From the NCBI GenBank assembly GCA_946482635.1, contig CAMLSG010000081.1, positions 1 through 21,061 on the forward strand: a stretch of 21,061 nucleotides of DNA. Reading direction: 5' to 3'. A program made the translations under genes and the position numbers. Below the pieces are notes generated by a model. That model was not told the origin of the DNA. It saw nothing but the letters and a program-made list of their open reading frames with translations, and made no database searches. The stretch comes from an uncultured Duganella sp. GTDB lineage: Bacteria > Pseudomonadota > Gammaproteobacteria > Burkholderiales > Burkholderiaceae. Shown piece after piece: positions 1 to 7,554 of the stretch (within the stretch, counting starts at the first letter, position 1; every line of letters starts with the position of its first letter).

Positions 1-38
1 GGACACGGGCTCAAGCGCTGGCGCTTGAGCCCGTGTCC
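1..38. repeat. Perfect 18-bp inverted repeat (hairpin)
   Basis: Bases 1-18 are the exact reverse complement of bases 21-38, with TG between them. The element lies 24 bp beyond the stop codon of the Sel1 gene, whose transcript runs toward it, so it may end that operon. The bases that would hold a T-tract for a leftward transcript lie outside the window. It may instead be a dispersed intergenic palindrome; only one copy is present here. Confidence 0.8.
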
Positions 39-62
39 GTTTGCCAGTCCTGACCCCGACTT

Positions 63-1670
63 TTATGCAGGAAGTAGTTCGGGGGCGGCGCGCAGGGCGG
101 CCAGTTGCTGCGGGGCGAGGCGGGCGGCGGCCGTGGCGAGGTGGCGCGCGGCGCCGGGCTGGCCGTTGCGCTCGGCCAGCGACAGCCAGCGCCAGGCCTG
201 TTCGGCGTCCGCTGGCGTGCCCTGGCCGGACAGGAACATCAGGCCGGCATTGAGCTGGGCGCGGCCGTGGCCCTGGCGCGCCGCGGCCAGGTACCAGGAC
301 AGCGCCTGCCCGAAGTCGCGCGCCAGGCCCTGGCCGTTGTCGTAGCGCAGGCCAAGCGTGAAGCAGGCCAGCGCGTGCCCTTGCGCGGCGGCCTTGTGGT
401 ACCAGGCGTTGGCCAGCGCCAGGTCGGGCGCGGGGCCGTCGTCGCGGTCGTGCATCTGGCCCAGCATGTATTGCGCGGCCACGTAATCCTGCTCGGCGGC
501 GCGGCGGAACCAGGCCAGCGCCTTGCGCCCATCCTGCGGCACGCCCTGCCCCGTTTCATAGCGCAGGCCAAGGTCGAACTGCGCGCGCAGGTGGCCCTGG
601 TCGGCCGCCTTGCGGTACCAGAAGATGGCTTCCTGCTGGTCGCGCGGCACGCCCTCGCCCTGTTCGTACAGCAGCGCGAGGTGGTATTGCGCGGCCGGGT
701 GGCCCGCTTCGGCCGCCTTGCGGTACCAGTGCGCCGCTGCGCGCCGGTCCTGCGCCACGCCCTGGCCGTGGTCGTAGCGCTGGCCCAGGTTGTTCTGCGC
801 GCCGGCGTGTCCCAGTTCGGCGGCGCGGCGGTACCATTTCAGCGCCTGCGCCTCGTCGCGCGGCACGCCGTTGCCGTTGTCGTAGACCAGGGCCAGGTTG
901 AACTGCGAGCTGACGTGGTCCTGTTCGGCCGCCAGCGTGTACCACTTGATGGCGCGCGCGGCGTCCGGCGGCACGTCCTGCCCCTTGTCGTAGCGCAGTG
1001 CGAGGTTGAACTGGGCGGCGGCATAGCCCTGCTCGGCGGCCTTGCGGAACCAGCCCAGCGCCTGCTTGCCGTCCTGCGCCACGCCCTGCCCGTTGTCGTA
1101 GCGCAGGCCGAGGTTGAACTGGGCGCGCGCATAGCCCTGGTCGGCGGCCTTGCGGTACCACATGATCGCCTGCGCAAAATCCTGCGGCACGCCGCGGCCG
1201 CTGTCGTACATCATGCCCAGGTTGTTCTGCGCGCCGGGGTCGCCCTGGTCGGCGGCCTTGGCGAACCAGTGGCGCGCCTGCTCGGTATCGTGCGGCACGC
1301 CCTGGCCCTTGGCGTACAGCCAGCCCAGGTTGTACTGCGCGGCGGCATAGCCTTGCTCGGCTGCCAGCTGGTACCAGTGCGCCGCTTCGGCGAAATCGAC
1401 GTCGACGCCCAGCCCTTTCTGGAACATCACGCCCAGGTTGTATTGCGCGTGCTCCAGGCCCGCGTTGGCGGCCTGGCGGTACCAGGCCACGGCCAGCTCG
1501 TAGCTTTGCGCCACGCCCTGGCCGTTGAAATACATGAAGCCCAGGCTGTGCTGGGCATTGGCCACGCCGCGTTCGGCCAGCTGGCGCACGCGCAGGAATT
1601 CCGCCACGTAGTGCGCCTCGGGCGCCGGCGTGCCGCCGGCGGCAGCTGCGGTGGGTGCGCGACCTGGCAT
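63..1670 (-). CDS. Sel1-repeat (tetratricopeptide-like) protein
   Basis: A 535-residue protein made almost wholly of Sel1-like repeats. After a 24-residue leader come thirteen consecutive 36-residue units (residues 25-492) following the pattern WYRKAAEQG-x-AQ-x-NLG-x-Y-x-GQGV-x-D-x-A. A degenerate half-unit and a 43-residue tail follow. Sel1 arrays form curved alpha-helical solenoids that bind proteins. No signal peptide, membrane segment or catalytic domain is visible, so a cytoplasmic scaffold or adaptor is the likely role (inference). The ATG lies 6 bp after the stop of the upstream GGDEF-EAL gene, so the two are cotranscribed and the partner may be in that signalling pathway. Many Sel1 proteins are secreted or periplasmic, but nothing in this N-terminus supports that. 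The family call is firm; the specific function is unknown. Confidence 0.9.
   Translation of the reverse strand: MPGRAPTAAAAGGTPAPEAHYVAEFLRVRQLAERGVANAQHSLGFMYFNGQGVAQSYELAVAWYRQAANAGLEHAQYNLGVMFQKGLGVDVDFAEAAHWYQLAAEQGYAAAQYNLGWLYAKGQGVPHDTEQARHWFAKAADQGDPGAQNNLGMMYDSGRGVPQDFAQAIMWYRKAADQGYARAQFNLGLRYDNGQGVAQDGKQALGWFRKAAEQGYAAAQFNLALRYDKGQDVPPDAARAIKWYTLAAEQDHVSSQFNLALVYDNGNGVPRDEAQALKWYRRAAELGHAGAQNNLGQRYDHGQGVAQDRRAAAHWYRKAAEAGHPAAQYHLALLYEQGEGVPRDQQEAIFWYRKAADQGHLRAQFDLGLRYETGQGVPQDGRKALAWFRRAAEQDYVAAQYMLGQMHDRDDGPAPDLALANAWYHKAAAQGHALACFTLGLRYDNGQGLARDFGQALSWYLAAARQGHGRAQLNAGLMFLSGQGTPADAEQAWRWLSLAERNGQPGAARHLATAAARLAPQQLAALRAAPELLPA
195..1598 (-). repeat. Tandem array of thirteen 108-bp coding repeats
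   Basis: This is the DNA behind the thirteen Sel1 units. Each unit is exactly 36 codons, with no insertion or deletion across the array. The units differ in sequence but share blocks such as TGGTACCG(C/G)AAGGC on the coding strand. Equal length with diverged sequence suggests an old array under protein-level constraint rather than a recent expansion. Confidence 0.75.
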
Positions 1671-1676
1671 CGATGG

Positions 1677-3896
1677 CTACGCCTGGCTGGCCACGCGCAG
1701 GCCGGCCGGGATGGCGGCAGCCGGCGCGTCGGCCTGGTTCTGTGCCGCCAGCGCTGCCATGAACGCGGTCAGCGCGATGGGACGGTAGTACAGGTAGCCC
1801 TGCATGGTGGCGCAGCCGTTGGCGGCCAGGTAGCGCGCCTGCACCTCGGTCTCCACCCCTTCGGCCACCAGGTGCAGGCCCAGGCCGCGCGCGATCGAGA
1901 TGATGGCCAGGATCACCGGATAGTGGCCATGCTCGTCGTGGATCTCCTTGACGAAGCTCTGGTCGATCTTGATGGTGTGGATCGGGAAGCGGTGCAGGTA
2001 GGACAGCGAGGAGTAGCCGGTGCCGAAATCGTCGATGGCCACCGACACGCCCAGCTGGCACAGCTTGTTCAACTGGTCGATCGCGTACTGCGGGTTGCGG
2101 ATGCAGATGTTCTCGGTGATCTCGACTTCGATCTGCGCCGGCGAAATCTGGTAGCGCGCCAGCGCATTGCGCATCTTCTCGAAGAAGTCGCCGCGGTCCA
2201 GGTATTGCGGCGACAGGTTCAGCGACAGGCGGATATTGTCGGCGCCGGCCGCGTTCCACAGCAAGAGGTCGCGGCACAGCGCGCCGATCATCCAGTCCGA
2301 GATCGGCAGCATCAGGCCGTTTTCCTCGGCGAACGGCAGGAACTCGCCGGCCGACAGCAGGCCGCGCGTCGGGTGGTTCCAGCGCATCAGGCCTTCGGCG
2401 CCGATGATGCGGCCGCTGGCCATGTCGACCTGCGGCTGGTAGTACATTTCCAGCTCGTTGTTTTCCAGCGCCTTGCGCAGCGACTGCTCCAGCGCGATCT
2501 TCTGGTGCGACATGTCCTGCATCGAGGCGTGGTAGAAGCTGTGGCCGTTCTTGCCCTGCGCCTTGACCTGGTACATGGCGATGTCGGCGTGGCGCAGCAG
2601 CTCTTCGATCGAGTCGCCGTCGCTCGGGTAGACGGCAATGCCGATCGAGGCCGAGATGTGCACCACGTGGCCGTCCAGGTCGAACGGCGCCTGCAGCGCT
2701 TCCTGGAACTTGTCGGCAATGGCCCGGGCGTCGGCGCGGTCGCGCAGCTCGGGCAGCACGATGGTGAATTCGTCGCCGGAATGGCGCGCCAGCGTGTCGC
2801 CCTTGCGCAGGCATTCCTTCAGGCGCCGCGCGGCCTGCTGCAGCAGCTCGTCGCCCTTGACGTGGCCCAGCGTGTCGTTGACCAGCTTGAAGCGGTCGAG
2901 GTCGATGAACATCACGGCCAGCTCGGCCAGCTTGCGCTTGGCCTGGATCACGGCCAGCCCGAGGCGGTCCTTGAACAGGATGCGGTTGGGCAGGTCGGTC
3001 AGGATGTCGTGGTAGGCCTGGTAGGAGATCATCTCCTCGGCCCGCTTGCGGTCGGTGATGTCGCGCGCCACGCCGTAGGTGCCGAAGAATTCGTGGCGCG
3101 CCACTTCCTCGCCCGGCACGTGCATGCCGATCGCGTTGAGCGAAATCGTCATCAGGGTGTTGCTGAAGGTGCGATCGCCGGCGGCGCTGTTGTTGCATTT
3201 GAGGCGCAGCTCCACGTTGCGCGAGGCGCGTTCGTCGACGCGGCGCTCGTTGAACACGTAGCGCGCGCGCTCCTGGTCTTCCTCGTGCACCAGCACCGAA
3301 TAGTGGCTGCCGATCAGCTCTTCGCGCGAATAGCCCAGCAACTGGTAGGCGCGGTCGTTGACGAAGGTGAAGCAGCCCTCGTGGTTCAGGGTATAGATGA
3401 TGTCGGGCGAGCTGTCCACCAGGTAGCGGTACATCTTTTCCGAGTTTTCCAGGCGCTGCGCGATGCGCGTGTTGTCCACCGCCAGGCGGCGCTTTTGCAG
3501 CGCGTTTTCCACCGTCTTGAGCAGCTCGGGCGGGTTGTACGGCTTGCGCAGGTAGTCGTAGGCGCCGCGCTTCAGGGCGCCGATGGCGGCCTCGATGCCG
3601 GCTTCGCCGCTCATCACGATCACGTCGCAGTCGATCTCGCGCGCGTTGACGAAGTCCATGATGTCGTGCCCGCTCATGTCGGGCAGGCGCAGGTCCAGCA
3701 GCAGCAGGTCGAATTGCTGGCGGCTCAGGTGCGCCAGCGCTTCGGCGCCGCTGCTGGCGGTGACCAGCTGGTAGCTGTCCTGCACGCGCAGCAGCTCGTA
3801 CAGCGACGACAGCAGGCGCGGCTCGTCGTCGACCAGCAGCAGGCGCGGCTGGAATTCCGGTGCCGGGTTGGCGGGCGTCGGGATGAGCGGGTTCAT
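1677..3896 (-). CDS. Response regulator with REC-PAS-GGDEF-EAL domains (c-di-GMP turnover)
   Basis: A 739-residue soluble protein. An N-terminal receiver (about 18-135) has the acidic pair D23/D24, phospho-acceptor D68 (LLLLDLRLPDMSG) and a conserved lysine in RKPY. A PAS domain follows (about 165-275), then a GGDEF domain with SGDEF at 373-377 and an RxxD inhibitory site (RKGD) five residues before it. An EAL domain (about 475-715) carries EGLMR at 501-505, NLS, EITEN, DDFGTGYSS, KIDQSF and EGVET. These features predict both diguanylate cyclase and phosphodiesterase potential, controlled by phosphorylation. The phosphodiesterase residues look complete, while the cyclase motif is a variant. 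The start at 3896 was chosen because it begins MNPLIP just before the receiver, has AAGG upstream and lies 7 bp from the previous stop. An in-frame extension to 3983 would overlap the kinase gene. The upstream kinase is the probable phosphodonor. Confidence 0.93.
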   Translation of the reverse strand: MNPLIPTPANPAPEFQPRLLLVDDEPRLLSSLYELLRVQDSYQLVTASSGAEALAHLSRQQFDLLLLDLRLPDMSGHDIMDFVNAREIDCDVIVMSGEAGIEAAIGALKRGAYDYLRKPYNPPELLKTVENALQKRRLAVDNTRIAQRLENSEKMYRYLVDSSPDIIYTLNHEGCFTFVNDRAYQLLGYSREELIGSHYSVLVHEEDQERARYVFNERRVDERASRNVELRLKCNNSAAGDRTFSNTLMTISLNAIGMHVPGEEVARHEFFGTYGVARDITDRKRAEEMISYQAYHDILTDLPNRILFKDRLGLAVIQAKRKLAELAVMFIDLDRFKLVNDTLGHVKGDELLQQAARRLKECLRKGDTLARHSGDEFTIVLPELRDRADARAIADKFQEALQAPFDLDGHVVHISASIGIAVYPSDGDSIEELLRHADIAMYQVKAQGKNGHSFYHASMQDMSHQKIALEQSLRKALENNELEMYYQPQVDMASGRIIGAEGLMRWNHPTRGLLSAGEFLPFAEENGLMLPISDWMIGALCRDLLLWNAAGADNIRLSLNLSPQYLDRGDFFEKMRNALARYQISPAQIEVEITENICIRNPQYAIDQLNKLCQLGVSVAIDDFGTGYSSLSYLHRFPIHTIKIDQSFVKEIHDEHGHYPVILAIISIARGLGLHLVAEGVETEVQARYLAANGCATMQGYLYYRPIALTAFMAALAAQNQADAPAAAIPAGLRVASQA

Positions 3897-3903
3897 GCGG
3901 GCC

Positions 3904-6075
3904 TTATAGCGAATCGACCACGCCGCGCGCCTGCACCGGGGCGAGCTGGCTGGTGCTGCCGCGGGCCGGCAACAGGAGTTCAAACGAGGTGCCGTTGGCG
4001 CCGCTGCGGCAACTGATCATGCCGTGCATCTTCTTGACCAGGCTGTGCACGATGGACAGGCCGAGGCCGTGGTGCTTGCCTTCCTTGCTGCTCTTGACGG
4101 CGGCAAACAGGTTGGCCAGCACTTCCGGTGCCAGGCCGGGGCCGGCGTCGGCCACCACCAGCTCGACGTACAGCCGCCGCTCGCGGTTGACCAGGCCGCG
4201 GTTGGCCAGCTCGATGCGCCCGCCGTTCGGCTGCGCTTCGATGGCGTTCTTGACCAGGTTGACCAGCACCTGCTTGAGCAGGTCGGCGTCGCCGTCGATT
4301 TCCTGCGGGCCGTCCTGCATGCGCGTGACGACCTGCACCGAAGCGGGCAGGAAGTCGGTGGCGCGGAACAGGCGCAGCACGTCTTCCACCACGCAGGCCA
4401 CATTGGTCACGCAGCCGCCGTCCGAGGGCTGCAGGTCGGCCAGGCCGTTGATCAGGTGGCCGACGCGGTCGATTTCCTCGTTCAGGATCGACATCTCGGA
4501 CACCACCGGCTCGCGCCGCGCCAGCTTGGCGTCCAGCACCGACAGGTAGTTCTTGATGATCGACAGCGGGTTGTTCACCTCGTGCACCACGCGCCGCGAC
4601 GCTTCCCGGTATTCCTCGGCCACATGGGCCAGCTGGCGCCGCGCGTGGCCGCGCTCGGACAGCGCGGTCTCCAGCGCATTGGCGGCCTGGCTGCCGAAGG
4701 CTTGCAGGAAGCGCGCCTTTTTTTGCAGCAGCGGCAGCTGCCAGGCCGGCACCCCGCCCACGATCATGCCCAGGCAGCGCTGGCCGGCCACCAGCGGCAG
4801 GCATACCAGCGCTTCGCTGCCGATGATGCGGAACAGCTGCTCTTCGGCGATGCCGAGGCCGGCCGCGGCGCCGCCGGCCGCGGCGCCGGCGCGGGCGGCA
4901 AAGGCCAGCTGGCGGCCGTTGGCGGCATCGGCCAGCAGGCCGGGCTTGTTGAGGGGCACGGCAAATTCGGCCAGGCGCTGCTGCGCTTCGCCGCTGCCGG
5001 CGCCCTGCAGCGCGTGGCCGGTCGGGCTCTCCAGCAGCATCACCGTGGTTTCCAGGTCGAACAGGATGCGCGCCGAACGCGTCATGGCGTCCAGCATGGC
5101 GCCCTCGCCCTGCTGGCGCGCGAAGCTCTGGCCCATCTCCTGCACCAGCACCATATTGCGCACTTCTTCCGACAGGCGCGCCTGCACCGGGTCGGCCGGC
5201 ACGGGCGCGGCGGCGGGCGGCGCCGGCACGTCGTCGGCGCCGGCCAGCTCGATGCCCAGCGCTTCGGCAGCACGCGCCACCTGCCGCGCGGCCGACTTGA
5301 CGAAGGCGTCCAGCTGGTCGTCCTCGACCCCGCACAGGGCGCCCGCTTCGGCGGCCGCCTGCGGCGCGTCGGCGTGGTAGCACAGCTGGTGCGCCAGGCG
5401 CACGATGCGGATCAAAGGATGCGCCGCTTCCAGGCGCGGCGCCGGCTCGTGGTGGTACAGCACCGAGTCGGCCAGGAAGGAGTCCAGGTTCCAGCGCTCG
5501 ATCAGCCAGGCGCCCGCTTCGGCGTGGGTGATTTCCAGCGTGCGCTGCTCCACCGCGCACAGCTCTTCGTCGTCGCGCGCGGTGAAGTTGTAGGCGTATT
5601 CCTTGGGCGCGGTGGCCAATAGCGCCAGGCGGCCGACATTGTGCAGCAGGCCGGCCAGGTAGGCTTCTTCCACGTGCGGGTAGTCGAGCGCGCGCGCGAT
5701 GTCGCGCGCGATGACGGCCGTGGTCAGCGAGCCTTTCCAGAAGGCGCGCAAGTCGGTGCTGCCGCTGTGCGGGAAGTTGCTGAAGGTCTGGAACACCGAC
5801 TCGGAAATCACCAGCGTCTTGATCATGTCGGTGCCGAGCGAGACCAGGGCCTGCTCCAGGCTGACCGAGCGGCTGTGCCGCTGGTAGGCCGAGCTGTTGG
5901 CCACGGCCAGGATCTTGCTGGCCATCCCGGCATCCTTGGCGATCAGTGCAGCCAGCTCCGGCATGCCGGCATCGTCGGCTTGCAGGAGCTCAATCAGCTT
6001 GATCAGGATCTGCGGCATGGCGGGCAGCCGCGCGATCAGCAAGCGATTGCGGATATCTTGTTCGGGATGTTGCAT
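3904..6075 (-). CDS. HDOD-GAF-histidine kinase fusion
   Basis: A 723-residue protein without membrane segments. Residues about 10-215 form an HDOD domain, with LHNVGR where HD-type hydrolases have HD(I)GK, so it is probably non-catalytic as usual in this family. An Ala/Pro-rich linker leads to a GAF-like sensor region (about 300-460). A histidine kinase core follows: H-box HEVNNPLSI with candidate phospho-acceptor H498, N-box NLVKNAIEA with N610, then DAGPGL and HGLGLSIV as the ATP-binding G-boxes. The domain order suggests that an intracellular cue is read by HDOD/GAF and passed to the receiver of the next gene, whose start is 7 bp downstream. The pairing is an inference from the operon. HDOD proteins in other bacteria act in signalling, motility and biofilm control. 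The signal sensed here cannot be read from sequence. Confidence 0.92.
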   Translation of the reverse strand: MQHPEQDIRNRLLIARLPAMPQILIKLIELLQADDAGMPELAALIAKDAGMASKILAVANSSAYQRHSRSVSLEQALVSLGTDMIKTLVISESVFQTFSNFPHSGSTDLRAFWKGSLTTAVIARDIARALDYPHVEEAYLAGLLHNVGRLALLATAPKEYAYNFTARDDEELCAVEQRTLEITHAEAGAWLIERWNLDSFLADSVLYHHEPAPRLEAAHPLIRIVRLAHQLCYHADAPQAAAEAGALCGVEDDQLDAFVKSAARQVARAAEALGIELAGADDVPAPPAAAPVPADPVQARLSEEVRNMVLVQEMGQSFARQQGEGAMLDAMTRSARILFDLETTVMLLESPTGHALQGAGSGEAQQRLAEFAVPLNKPGLLADAANGRQLAFAARAGAAAGGAAAGLGIAEEQLFRIIGSEALVCLPLVAGQRCLGMIVGGVPAWQLPLLQKKARFLQAFGSQAANALETALSERGHARRQLAHVAEEYREASRRVVHEVNNPLSIIKNYLSVLDAKLARREPVVSEMSILNEEIDRVGHLINGLADLQPSDGGCVTNVACVVEDVLRLFRATDFLPASVQVVTRMQDGPQEIDGDADLLKQVLVNLVKNAIEAQPNGGRIELANRGLVNRERRLYVELVVADAGPGLAPEVLANLFAAVKSSKEGKHHGLGLSIVHSLVKKMHGMISCRSGANGTSFELLLPARGSTSQLAPVQARGVVDSL

Positions 6076-6107
6076 TCTGGGCGATCCAAATCCTCGAATT
6101 GCGGGGT

Positions 6108-6134
6108 GTTGCCGGCTTTATTCCGGCTTGCAAC
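6108..6134. other. Interrupted inverted repeat in the kinase leader
   Basis: GTTGCCGG at 6108-6115 can pair with CCGG (6123-6126) and GCAAC (6130-6134), leaving a CTT bulge and a 7-base loop. It would lie in the 5' leader of the HDOD kinase mRNA if the predicted promoter upstream is used. Its role is unknown and it may be chance. Confidence 0.35.
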
Positions 6135-6153
6135 CGACTACGCAATTGGCATA

Positions 6154-6181
6154 AATATACTATAACTTAGCAGCAATACAA
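6154..6181 (-). promoter_or_regulatory. Predicted sigma-70 promoter of the HDOD kinase operon
   Basis: On the minus strand, TTGTAT (6181-6176) and TATATT (6159-6154) are separated by 16 bp. They sit in an AT-rich stretch that stands out from the GC-rich surroundings. This would start transcription near 6147 and give a leader of about 70 nt. It is the best candidate in the only substantial gap upstream of this operon. Confidence 0.5.
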
Positions 6182-6207
6182 ATTTCTGACGGCAATAAAA
6201 TGCATTT

Positions 6208-6225
6208 GTGTAGAAAGAACTACAC
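6208..6225. other. Perfect 6-bp inverted repeat between the MFS gene and the kinase promoter
   Basis: GTGTAG and CTACAC are separated by 6 bases. On the minus strand the hairpin lies 36 bp after the MFS stop codon and is followed by AT-rich sequence (AAATGCATTTTATT). It could be a weak terminator for the MFS gene, or a regulator site just upstream of the -35 box at 6176-6181. The sequence alone does not decide between these. Confidence 0.45.
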
Positions 6226-6260
6226 TATTGGCAGTCATTTACTTTGTACCAACAATATTT

Positions 6261-7529
6261 TCAAATAGGCACTATCTTGCGCCGTAGTGCGCGCGCCGTC
6301 AACCATAGCCCGAGCGCGGCCAGGGTCAGCGCCAGCTGGCCCAGCGCTAGCCACAGGAAGGAATGCGAGGCCAGCGGCGCCAGCACCCCGGCCACCAGGG
6401 CGCCCAGCAAGGTGGTGGCGAACGATTGCACCGAGGCCACCGTGCCGCGGATGTGGGGGAACAGGTCGAGCGCCAGCAGGGTGGCGGCCGGCGCCGCCAT
6501 CGACATGCCAAAGGTGTAGAAGAACAGCGGCAGCACGCTCCACGGCAGCGCCGGCCCGGCCAGCAGGTGGTAGCCGACGTTGACGGTGGCGGCCGCGATC
6601 AGGAAGCAAAAGCCGATGCCGATCTGGCGCGCAAAGCTGGTCTTGCCGGCGATGCGGTTGGCGGCCAGCGCGCCGAGGAAGATGCCGGAAACGGCCGGCA
6701 CGAACAGCCAGGCAAACTGCTCGGGGCCTAGGTGCAGGTGGGCCGGCAGCGCCACCGGCGCGGCCGTGATGTACAGGAACAGGCCGGCGAAGTTGAAGGC
6801 CACCACCCCGGTCTTCAGGTGGAACAGCGGCGAGGACAGGATGGACTTGTAGTTGCGCCACAGGTAGCGCGGGTTGAACGGCTGCCGCTTGTCGCGCGGC
6901 AGCGTGTCGGGCAGGCGCCGGTAGCAGACGATGAACAGCAGCACCGTGTAGCCGGCCAGCGCCAGGAAGATGGTGCGCCAGTCCGAATACTTGACGATGA
7001 AGCCGCCCAGCACCGGCGCCACGGCCGGCGCGATGGAGAAGATCATGGTCACCAGCGACAGCAAGCGCGCGGCGGCGGCATCGGCGTACAGGTCGCGGAT
7101 GATGGCGCGGCCGACCACCACGCCGGCGCCGGCCGACACGCCCTGCAGCACGCGGAAGAACCACAGGTACTGCACCGAATGGGCGGCGGCGCAGCCCACG
7201 GTGCCGAGCAGGAAGGCTACCAGCGACACCAGGATCACGTTGCGCCGGCCGAAGGCGTCCGACAGGGCGCCATGCCACAGCACCATGCCGGCAAAGGCCA
7301 GCATATAGGCCGTCAGCGATTGCTGGACTTCGATCGGCGTCGCATGCAGCGTGGCCTGGATATTGGGGAAGGCGGGGAGGTAGGCGTCAATCGAGAAGGG
7401 GCCCAGCATCGACAGGCTGGCAAGGACCGCCGCCAGGGCGCCCGGCCCCAGCGGCTTTCGCTGCGGCGCCTCCGGCTCGGGGATTGCGGCTGGGGCGTCG
7501 GGCGGCGGCGGAGTAGGCGTAGAAAGCAT
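6261..7529 (-). CDS. MFS drug-resistance exporter, Bcr/CflA family
   Basis: A 422-residue integral inner-membrane transporter with a Pro/Ala-rich N-terminal tail of about 25 residues followed by twelve predicted membrane helices. Family signs are the opening LASLSMLGPFSIDAYLPAFP, motif A after helix 2 (GALSDAFGRRNVI), and RVLQGVSAGAGVVVGRAIIRD in helix 4, which is typical of Bcr/CflA proton-coupled drug antiporters. These export chloramphenicol-, bicyclomycin- or sulfonamide-like compounds, but the substrate here cannot be predicted. It starts 25 bp after the methyltransferase stop, so the two may be cotranscribed, although no functional link is evident. No dedicated regulator lies beside it. 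The reading frame is intact. Confidence 0.93.
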   Translation of the reverse strand: MLSTPTPPPPDAPAAIPEPEAPQRKPLGPGALAAVLASLSMLGPFSIDAYLPAFPNIQATLHATPIEVQQSLTAYMLAFAGMVLWHGALSDAFGRRNVILVSLVAFLLGTVGCAAAHSVQYLWFFRVLQGVSAGAGVVVGRAIIRDLYADAAAARLLSLVTMIFSIAPAVAPVLGGFIVKYSDWRTIFLALAGYTVLLFIVCYRRLPDTLPRDKRQPFNPRYLWRNYKSILSSPLFHLKTGVVAFNFAGLFLYITAAPVALPAHLHLGPEQFAWLFVPAVSGIFLGALAANRIAGKTSFARQIGIGFCFLIAAATVNVGYHLLAGPALPWSVLPLFFYTFGMSMAAPAATLLALDLFPHIRGTVASVQSFATTLLGALVAGVLAPLASHSFLWLALGQLALTLAALGLWLTARALRRKIVPI

Positions 7530-7554
7530 CGGGGCATTCTACGCCGTTCCGCCC

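Noticed and set aside
556..3198. An 880-codon minus-strand frame overlapping the GGDEF-EAL and Sel1 genes
   Set aside because: It is in another frame of the same strand, rich in Arg, Pro and Gly. The real genes have clear domains in their own frames, so no frameshift or fusion is needed.
105..4016. A 1303-codon open frame on the plus strand
   Set aside because: It lies antisense to the Sel1 and GGDEF-EAL genes, is rich in Val, Ala, Gln and Arg with periodic echoes of the Sel1 repeat, and has no domain. It results from the high GC content and codon bias.
4024..5622. A 532-codon open frame on the plus strand
   Set aside because: It is antisense to the HDOD kinase and shows only shadow composition.
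6076..6260. A small gene or structured RNA in the AT-rich gap
   Set aside because: No open frame with a ribosome site is visible. The hairpins are short, and promoter and terminator signals explain the region adequately.
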